7,753 nucleotides of DNA, taken from positions 1-7,753 of the forward strand of contig QILH01000156.1 in assembly GCA_003233255.1 (NCBI GenBank), given 5' to 3'. The DNA comes from Gammaproteobacteria bacterium. GTDB lineage: Bacteria > Pseudomonadota > Gammaproteobacteria > UBA6429 > Thiohalophilaceae. A program made the translations under genes and the position numbers. Numbering within the stretch: position 1 is the first letter of the stretch; every line of letters starts with the position of its first letter. Under the pieces are notes generated by a model. It was not told where the DNA came from, ran no database searches, and worked only from the letters and a program-made list of their open reading frames with translations. Positions 1 to 4,968 of the stretch are shown here, piece after piece.

Positions 1-140
1 ATTTGCATTGGCGTAGACTTCCCACCTGGATCAAAAAGTTGCCAATCTACTTTACCCCAATTCACAAGAGAATAACCGCCGCCAGCACCAGTTGGTGGAA
101 GCTAACCATCATACGTGCCGTAATACAAGGTGCATTTCAT
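1..140 (-). pseudogene. Possible broken or partial reading frame coupled to the VOC gene
   Basis: The VOC gene stop codon overlaps an ATG in a TGATG arrangement (138-142), the usual sign of translational coupling. The frame from this ATG reads MKCTLYYGTYDG and then meets TAG at 102-104. The same frame stays open after the TAG to the window edge, reading LPPTGAGGGYSLVN followed by WGKVDWQLFDPGGKSTPMQ, a composition that looks like protein rather than random sequence. One reading is a gene with a nonsense mutation (for example a Trp TGG changed to TAG) or a sequencing error. Other readings are a 12-residue coupled peptide, or a later start at a GTG near 63-65. I do not recognise the family and assign no function. 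The gene continues beyond the left edge, so its real length is unknown. Confidence 0.3.
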
Positions 141-535
141 CAAAGATGCTCTAACGGCTTATGGTAAATTATCTGCACCACCGTGCCCGCCGGATCTTCA
201 CAATAAAAACTTCGCGCACCATCTCGATGGGTTTTGGGTTCGGTGCGCATCGGTACGTTATGTGATTTTAAGAATTCATACCATTGATCAACGTCGTCCG
301 GTTTGCGCATGATAAAACCGATGTGGTCGAGTCGTTGCCGACCATCGATGGTTTTATTGGCTTTATGCAAGGCGAGATTATCGTTGCCGGAGGTGATATA
401 CACATTGTCGTCATCTGGTCGCCATTCGACCTGCATACCCATTAAGTCGATATAAAATTTTTCGCAGGCGGCGAGATCTTCGACGTACATGGCGACGTGA
501 TGCAGACCGGATGAGGGTGGGGGTCGGTTGGTCAT
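140..535 (-). CDS. VOC superfamily protein (glyoxalase/dioxygenase fold)
   Basis: This 131-residue protein matches the small single-module VOC (vicinal oxygen chelate) proteins related to glyoxalase I and extradiol dioxygenases, which normally bind a divalent metal. Its N-terminus, LHHVAMYVEDLAACEKFY (11-28), is the typical first beta-alpha unit with a metal-ligand His at 12 or 13. A second unit starts at RLDHIGFIM with His71. The C-terminal signature is EDPAGTVVQII (113-123). At the position where the family usually has a metal-binding Glu near the end, this protein has Gln121, so metal binding may be altered. No signal peptide is visible, so it should be cytoplasmic. An AAAAGG-type ribosome site lies about 10 bases before the ATG. 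It follows the lipoprotein gene by 35 bases on the same strand, suggesting cotranscription. The fold is clear but the substrate cannot be predicted. Confidence 0.8.
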   Translation of the reverse strand: MTNRPPPSSGLHHVAMYVEDLAACEKFYIDLMGMQVEWRPDDDNVYITSGNDNLALHKANKTIDGRQRLDHIGFIMRKPDDVDQWYEFLKSHNVPMRTEPKTHRDGARSFYCEDPAGTVVQIIYHKPLEHL

Positions 536-570
536 GTTTATACTACCTTTTCGTCTGGTAATAACAATTA

Positions 571-1695
571 CTATTGTTTAGGTCGATCTAAATATTGTTG
601 CCAATCGGTCAGACCACTTCTGGCCTGAACCTGTTCGTCATATAAACCGATATCGCGCCAGATCGCAGCCAGGTCATCCTGTCCTAAAACGCCATCCCAT
701 AATGCCTGAAAGTCGATCACGCTCCACCAGATAACAAATTCTGCATTCAGCTGATTACTTTCGTCTAACAATCGCACAACGTAATTTCGTTGATTCATTT
801 CATTGCTCGCGACATTAACACTGAAGGCATCGATAACCAGATTCTCGGCTATCCAGCCTGTTTCGGTTATCGCAATCGGCTTTCCGGGGGCAAGCTGTGT
901 CACCTGACTGAGCCAGTCGTCCGGTAAATTAGCGGGGTCACCCTTGTCCGCGTGATTAAAGAATATATACGGATAAACGCTCACACCGAGCACATCGGCA
1001 AAGGGAAGTAAGTCGCCAAGATTCTGCCCGATCAGATCCATCTCCGCTGAGATGGGATGTTTTAATCCAACTGAGAATAATATTTTCAGATCAGGATACT
1101 GTGCCTTGATGTTTGCATACACCTGCTGGGCAAAGACTTTAAATCTATTGTATTGATCCAGATCCGAAAGAATTAACTCACTCGCTTCCGTTCCATAATT
1201 AAAATATTCGGGGTTAAAACGGCTGATCAGATCCAGGGCAAAATTGGTATACGCCGTGATAACTTCCGGGCTATCAAAATTACGCGTATCCCACGGCATC
1301 GATCTTGCCTCGCTGCCATTATCACCCCAGTTGTTCGCCAATACTTTGCGGCTGGCATCAAGCGAATCAATCGAAAGTAGAATCGTTTTCCCGGCAACGG
1401 TTTGATTTAACCGCGCACTTAGTTCGTTTTCAAGATGAGCTGGATAGGCCGTTGAATTAAACGCTTCGTCCCAGGGAATACCCTGCATGATCTGATGGTG
1501 AACGATGTCGCCATGTTGTTGAATTTTCTGGTAGGTAATGTTTACCGCGTCAAGCGTTGAATCATATGGCCAGGGTGTAAAACCCATGTAAAAACTTCTT
1601 GTTTCAGCAGACGGAGTGCCCGGATCAGAAGAACCTCCACCACAGGCCGACAACAATAAAAAGTTTATCAAGATTATGTATTTAAGATACTTCAT
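571..1695 (-). CDS. Lipoprotein with glycoside-hydrolase-like TIM barrel
   Basis: The 374-residue protein begins with a short lipoprotein signal peptide: two Lys, a hydrophobic stretch of residues 7-17, and lipobox LSAC with Cys18, followed by a flexible GGGSSDPGTPS linker. It should be anchored to a membrane, probably the outer membrane because Gly follows the Cys. The mature part looks like a clan GH-A (beta/alpha)8 glycosidase. ITETGW (276-281) matches the nucleophile strand motif, with Glu278. YFNYGTEASEL (164-173) sits where the acid/base Glu is expected, with Glu170. VSVYPY (238-243) and FVIWWSVIDF (320-329) resemble later barrel strands. The usual Asn before the acid/base Glu is Thr169 here, so activity is not assured. 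The nearest family could be GH53-like or an unassigned one; I cannot decide. It starts at ATG with AAGG about 10 bases upstream. The 183-bp gap before it may hold its own promoter, but none is convincing. Confidence 0.65.
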   Translation of the reverse strand: MKYLKYIILINFLLLSACGGGSSDPGTPSAETRSFYMGFTPWPYDSTLDAVNITYQKIQQHGDIVHHQIMQGIPWDEAFNSTAYPAHLENELSARLNQTVAGKTILLSIDSLDASRKVLANNWGDNGSEARSMPWDTRNFDSPEVITAYTNFALDLISRFNPEYFNYGTEASELILSDLDQYNRFKVFAQQVYANIKAQYPDLKILFSVGLKHPISAEMDLIGQNLGDLLPFADVLGVSVYPYIFFNHADKGDPANLPDDWLSQVTQLAPGKPIAITETGWIAENLVIDAFSVNVASNEMNQRNYVVRLLDESNQLNAEFVIWWSVIDFQALWDGVLGQDDLAAIWRDIGLYDEQVQARSGLTDWQQYLDRPKQ

Positions 1696-1772
1696 TTTTA
1701 TCTTACCTTAATTCATTCTAACTCTAACTTTTTGCTTAACAGGAGTATACTGGATATATCGGTCAATATGTC

Positions 1773-1907
1773 TCAGGCTCCATTAATAATATCCTGCCAG
1801 GCTAATTCCGCCATAGCCACGACCTGACGCACAATACTCAATCCTTCTGCAGATAAGACATTCCACGATATCGGGGCTTCAGCATCTCTTGCCTTTATGA
1901 GTGGGAG
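1773..1907 (-). other. Possible frameshifted C-terminal tail of the DUF885 gene
   Basis: Directly after the annotated end of the DUF885 gene a different minus-strand frame is open for 44 codons (stop TGA at 1773-1775, upstream stop at 1908-1910). It reads LPLIKARDAEAPISWN, then VLSAEGLSIVRQ, then VVAMAELAWQDIINGA. The composition looks like a normal amphipathic protein tail. There is no ATG at its beginning and no ribosome site in a useful place, so it is unlikely to be a separate gene. Removing one base from the GGG run at 1903-1905 would join it to the DUF885 frame in place of that protein's last residues (THKGKRC). This may be a real frameshift mutation, a sequencing or assembly error, or chance. 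Confidence 0.3.
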
Positions 1908-3540
1908 CTAAAGTAGTAAAGACACTTTCCTGCACACTGTTCCACAGCGATTCACCAAAGTTATGCCTTAGTACCCAGGGCAAACCAATGCTGCCCGATG
2001 ACAGCAGCCGATCATGAAAACTCTTTAACGAAAAATCCTGTTCGATAGTTTGCAGACGGTCACGGGTTTTATTAATCAGGCTCCAACCCACCGCATATCC
2101 TAATGGCACCGTCGGGTATTGGGTGTACCAGGTAATATCCCCACGCGCCTGTGCTTCACTGAAACCCAGTTTCTGTTGCATCTTTTCAATGCATTCTTCA
2201 ACCGGTACTTTGTTAACATGCAGATCCACATCGATCATCACGCGCATCGCACGCCACAGTCGATCTTTTAATAAGACAAATTCTGATTCGAGCTGATTTA
2301 AAAAGCCTTGCTCAAACATTAACTGTTCACAATACAGGGCCCAGCCTTCGTACATACTCGCCGAGGCATTCACCATTCTCGGCCAACTTGAGGAGACCGA
2401 CTGTTGGTTAGCGGTAACAAATTGTAAATGATGTCCCGGCCAGGCCTCATGTACGCAGGTGTGTTGCAGGCTTATTAAATTATGCTCGCCCCAGCTCGCT
2501 TCATCGACGGGCGGAGTAACATAATAATATCCGGTCTGGGTAGTATCGGTCGGCAGTGGATCCATATAGGCGGCTAATGGAATTTGATGACGTAAAAATC
2601 CCGGCGTATCGACCACGTGTAATAATTGCTGCGCGGGCAAGCTGACCAGATCATTGGCTTTAACAAATTCATAAGCCGATTGCATGGTGGTTTTATAATG
2701 CGCGAGCAGATTGCCATCCGGTTTAAACTGGTTTTGTATTTTTGTCGTTAATGCCGCGACATCGCGATGACCGGTTAACGATTCGGTTATGTTGCACAAG
2801 TCCTGCCAGGTTGAATCAAATAATTCCTGACCGAACTTATATATAGTATCCGCATCACAGTTAATACCGTGCCGGAAATTTAGCAACATCTCGAACATCT
2901 CTCGGCCACAGGCAAACTCGCCCCTGGCCTGTTTGACTAAATCCTTCTGCATGAATTTTGCAAAATCATCCAGCGCATGCGCCGCATCCTCTATCTCACT
3001 GTGTAATCGAAATGGTTCAACGACCGGGTTATCCGTCAGCGAACGAAAATACTCGACACCCTGCTGAGCCTCGATGATCGCCGACTCGAGCCAGATCGGG
3101 GGTATGTTTTGCGGTTCTGAGGATAGGTGTGCCTTTGCACCGCGTAAGTAATGCGGGATCCCACTTAGGCGTGCCTGGATTGCGGTCTTTCGATCTTTTA
3201 CCGGACGCAGGGTAAGTTGATAAATGGCATTCACTGGAATAAAGCGTGTCGGGTCTTTGATCCGCCAGTCGGCATCAATTAACTGTTTACTTTCGATTAA
3301 TGCACTGCCCAACATGAGTTGCAGGTCAGTATTTTGATCGTCCGTTAATTCAGATTGATCAAATCCATCAACGGCATCGATTAATTTTTCATTGAGCGTG
3401 ATCAGAGCACCAATATCATCATCGTCGTAGGGCGTCAGGATATTGCTATATCCCTCCACACCCATTTCGACCGCGGTCTCTGGATGAAACCGAAACCAGG
3501 CGCGATAATAACTATCTATTAATTCATTATAAGCTGACAA
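1879..3540 (-). CDS. DUF885 family protein (metallopeptidase-like)
   Basis: The 553-residue protein belongs to the DUF885 family, helical proteins thought to resemble zinc metallopeptidases of the M3/M32 type. The diagnostic motif is HEAWPGHHLQ at 364-373. It is followed by MYEGWALYCEQL (397-408), where Glu398 or Glu405 would be a further metal ligand, and by a C-terminal VGWSLINKTRDR segment (484-495). The ligand and catalytic residues are present, but the substrate is not known; dipeptidase- or carboxypeptidase-like activity is only inferred. There is no signal peptide, unlike many exported family members, so it is probably cytoplasmic. The start is TTG, with a GGAAA ribosome site just upstream. 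No ATG lies between it and the in-frame stop at 3559-3561, and the next ATG is at residue 26. It follows the OsmC gene by 27 bases, suggesting an operon. The C-terminus may be cut by a frameshift near 1903-1905. Confidence 0.85.
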   Translation of the reverse strand: MSAYNELIDSYYRAWFRFHPETAVEMGVEGYSNILTPYDDDDIGALITLNEKLIDAVDGFDQSELTDDQNTDLQLMLGSALIESKQLIDADWRIKDPTRFIPVNAIYQLTLRPVKDRKTAIQARLSGIPHYLRGAKAHLSSEPQNIPPIWLESAIIEAQQGVEYFRSLTDNPVVEPFRLHSEIEDAAHALDDFAKFMQKDLVKQARGEFACGREMFEMLLNFRHGINCDADTIYKFGQELFDSTWQDLCNITESLTGHRDVAALTTKIQNQFKPDGNLLAHYKTTMQSAYEFVKANDLVSLPAQQLLHVVDTPGFLRHQIPLAAYMDPLPTDTTQTGYYYVTPPVDEASWGEHNLISLQHTCVHEAWPGHHLQFVTANQQSVSSSWPRMVNASASMYEGWALYCEQLMFEQGFLNQLESEFVLLKDRLWRAMRVMIDVDLHVNKVPVEECIEKMQQKLGFSEAQARGDITWYTQYPTVPLGYAVGWSLINKTRDRLQTIEQDFSLKSFHDRLLSSGSIGLPWVLRHNFGESLWNSVQESVFTTLAPTHKGKRC

Positions 3541-3567
3541 AACGTTTCCAGTTATTAATCAATCAAA

Positions 3568-3987
3568 CTAATCGACTTCAATTATTTCAAAGTCGTGGGT
3601 CATTGCGGCGGTCTTGCCTAACATAATCGAGGCCGAGCAATATTTCTCAGCGGATAATTGCACGGCGCGAGCAACATGTTTTTCACTTAAACCCCGACCA
3701 CTGATCTTAAAATGCGCGTGTATTTTGGTAAAGACTTTGGGTTCCTTATCCGCACGCTCAGAATCAATCTCGACCACACAATCCACAATATCCTGGCGCG
3801 CCTTTTTCAGGATCAAGACCACATCAAAGGCCGAACACCCTCCCATACCAATCAACAGTAACTCCATGGGGCGCGCACCCTGATTTTCCCCGCCGTATTC
3901 CTGAGCCCCATCCATGGTTATAGTGTGACCGGTCTCGGTAAGCCCTTCGAATTTGGCTGCACCCTGCCACGTGACCTGTGCTTTCAT
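3568..3987 (-). CDS. yhfA: OsmC family protein, YhfA-like
   Basis: This is an OsmC/Ohr-fold protein of about 139 residues. Family members reduce organic hydroperoxides through a Cys pair, but for the YhfA branch the substrate is unproven. The two family cysteines are present, counted from the chosen start: Cys51 in GGCSAFDVV and Cys117 in SAEKYCSASIM. The segment RQDIVDC (64-70) and the SAEKYCS helix closely match E. coli YhfA. I chose the ATG at 3985-3987 (MKAQVTWQG) because it aligns with the YhfA start (MQARVKW). An ATG five codons upstream (4000-4002) has no ribosome site and would lie between the -10 box and the expected transcription start. The gene is divergent from crp, as yhfA is in E. 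coli, and appears to lead an operon with the DUF885 gene. It should be cytoplasmic. Confidence 0.88.
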   Translation of the reverse strand: MKAQVTWQGAAKFEGLTETGHTITMDGAQEYGGENQGARPMELLLIGMGGCSAFDVVLILKKARQDIVDCVVEIDSERADKEPKVFTKIHAHFKISGRGLSEKHVARAVQLSAEKYCSASIMLGKTAAMTHDFEIIEVD

Positions 3988-4004
3988 GCCTTTAAACCTC
4001 ATAT

Positions 4005-4033
4005 AGTGTAAAATAGTTCTGAAAATTTGTGAA
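4005..4033 (-). promoter_or_regulatory. Putative sigma70 promoter of the OsmC gene
   Basis: On the minus strand, TTCACA (4028-4033, five of six bases match TTGACA) is separated by exactly 17 bases from TACACT (4005-4010, four of six match TATAAT). Transcription would begin near 3998, leaving a leader of only about 10 bases before the preferred ATG at 3987. This placement also argues against using the upstream ATG at 4002. It is inferred from consensus matching only. Confidence 0.4.
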
Positions 4034-4093
4034 AATCACCCGAAAACGTCATTTGGTTAATCTATACTCAAGATAAACACGTAAATGTCGATC

Positions 4094-4119
4094 TGCGAGT
4101 GACTTCCGTCGCATTTTTT
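4094..4119 (+). promoter_or_regulatory. Small hairpin with T-run in the crp leader
   Basis: TGCGA (4094-4098) and TCGCA (4109-4113) can pair across a 10-base loop and are followed at once by six T residues (4114-4119). If transcription of crp starts upstream of this point, the RNA would carry a weak terminator- or attenuator-like structure about 100 bases before the start codon. The stem is only five pairs, so it may be chance. Confidence 0.2.
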
Positions 4120-4124
4120 CGACC

Positions 4125-4139
4125 GGTTATAGGATAACC
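4125..4139. promoter_or_regulatory. Inverted repeat GGTTAT-AGG-ATAACC upstream of crp
   Basis: A perfect 6-bp inverted repeat with a 3-base spacer lies 78 bases before the crp start codon. It could be a binding site for a dimeric regulator or a small RNA hairpin. It does not match the CRP/Vfr site (TGTGA, six bases, TCACA), and I cannot name a protein that would bind it. Confidence 0.25.
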
Positions 4140-4205
4140 TTGCGCGAAATTAAAAGCACTGGTATACCATTATATAACTGAGGACGCCTGTTATGGCCTT
4201 ACCAC

Positions 4206-4211
4206 AAAGGA
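4206..4211 (+). promoter_or_regulatory. Ribosome binding site that decides the crp start
   Basis: AAAGGA ends five bases before the ATG at 4217. An in-frame ATG at 4193 also has a GAGG sequence before it, but the 4217 start gives a length and N-terminus that align with CRP and Vfr. Confidence 0.6.
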
Positions 4212-4216
4212 ACACT

Positions 4217-4858
4217 ATGTCTGTTATTGCAGCACAGCATCAAACCGGAATTGCATCACTGGATCGATTCCTCGAACATTGTCACCGCCGTCATTATCCG
4301 GCTAAAAGCGTGATTATCTACGCTGGCGACAAGCCTGACGTACTTTATTACATCATCGATGGCTCGGTCTCGGTACTCATCGAAGACGAAGACGGCCATG
4401 AGATCGTACTCGCCTACTTAAATAAAGGTGATTTCTTTGGCGAGATGGGCCTGTTCAGCGAAGATCCCAACCGCAGCGCCTGGGTTCGAACCCGTACCCC
4501 CTGCGAAGTCGCCGAAATCAGCTACAACAAATTCCGCCAGCTCTATCAGGAACACCCCGACGTAATGTTCGCGATGGCCTCACAAATGGCCTCGCGCTTA
4601 CGCGATACCAGCCGTAAGGTCTCCGACCTGGCCTTCATGGACGTCACCGGACGGGTTGCCCGCACTCTCTTAGACCTGTGTAAACAGCCCGATGCCATGA
4701 CTCACCCGGACGGCATGCAAATCCGCATCACCCGCCAGGAGATCGGCCGTATTGTCGGTTGTTCTCGCGAAATGGTTGGACGAGTGTTAAAAGCAATGGA
4801 AGAGCAGGAATTGATCTCAGTCAAGGGCAAGACCATCGTCGTATTTGGTACGCGCTAA
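4217..4858 (+). CDS. crp: cAMP-activated global regulator CRP/Vfr
   Basis: This 213-residue cytoplasmic transcription factor has the full CRP/Vfr architecture: an N-terminal cyclic-nucleotide-binding domain (about 15-115), a dimerisation helix (about 115-140) and a C-terminal winged helix-turn-helix. The cAMP pocket is intact, with GEMGLF (75-80; Gly75, Glu76), RSAW (86-89; Arg86, Ser87) and Thr131-Ser132 matching E. coli Thr127-Ser128. The recognition region ITRQEIGRIVGCSREMVGRV (171-190) is almost identical to Vfr and CRP, so the DNA site should be the TGTGA-N6-TCACA type. The segment DLAFMDVTGRVARTLLDL (137-154) is also typical. The start at 4217 is preferred; an extended form would begin at 4193 and add eight residues. 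The gene is divergent from the OsmC gene and convergent with the chemoreceptor gene. The stop codon overlaps a 37-bp inverted repeat. I see no clear CRP site upstream that would show autoregulation. Confidence 0.95.
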   Translation: MSVIAAQHQTGIASLDRFLEHCHRRHYPAKSVIIYAGDKPDVLYYIIDGSVSVLIEDEDGHEIVLAYLNKGDFFGEMGLFSEDPNRSAWVRTRTPCEVAEISYNKFRQLYQEHPDVMFAMASQMASRLRDTSRKVSDLAFMDVTGRVARTLLDLCKQPDAMTHPDGMQIRITRQEIGRIVGCSREMVGRVLKAMEEQELISVKGKTIVVFGTR

Positions 4859-4932
4859 ACAATGGGGTCAGAGTCGAATTAATTATTCCTGTTGAAACAG
4901 GAATAATTAATTCGACTCTGACCCCATTGTTT
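4857..4932. repeat. Perfect 37-bp inverted repeat (REP/MITE-like palindrome)
   Basis: The arms 4857-4893 and 4896-4932 are exact reverse complements, separated by only GA at 4894-4895. I checked all 37 pairs. The outer half of each arm contains the unit AATTCGACTCTGACCCCATT (read on the plus strand in the right arm). The inner part is AT-rich (ATTAATTATTCC) and closes as CCTGTT/AACAGG. The left end overlaps the last two bases of the crp stop codon. The core GGGGTCAGAGTC resembles, from memory, short intergenic repeats common in gammaproteobacterial genomes and sometimes linked to REP-associated transposases; this is not verified. No transposase gene is in the window. Confidence 0.9.
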
Positions 4933-4934
4933 TT
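4857..4934 (+). terminator. Likely transcription terminator for crp
   Basis: The very strong hairpin is followed by five T residues (4930-4934) as read from crp. A further T-rich stretch (4953-4966) lies beyond it. This fits a factor-independent terminator between the convergent crp and chemoreceptor genes. The stem is far longer than an ordinary terminator, so termination may be a by-product of the repeat. In the opposite direction the T-run is weak. Confidence 0.4.
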
Positions 4935-4954
4935 AATTCGACTCCGACCCCATT
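4933..4954 (+). repeat. Third, diverged copy of the palindrome unit
   Basis: These 22 bases repeat the right-arm sequence 4907-4928 in direct orientation with a period of 26 bases and one change (CTCTGACC becomes CTCCGACC). The locus therefore holds three units, one inverted and two direct. It lies just before the 3' end of the chemoreceptor gene. Confidence 0.8.
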
Positions 4955-4968
4955 TTTTACATTTTTAT

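Noticed and set aside
130..312. Plus-strand open frame of 60 codons over the VOC gene
   Set aside because: It lies antisense to a well-supported gene, has no recognisable domain and no good ribosome site.
4029..4039. GTGA-AAA-TCAC near the OsmC promoter as a CRP or FNR site
   Set aside because: The spacer is 3 bases, whereas CRP halves need a spacing equivalent to TGTGA-N6-TCACA, and the FNR pattern TTGAT-N4-ATCAA is absent.
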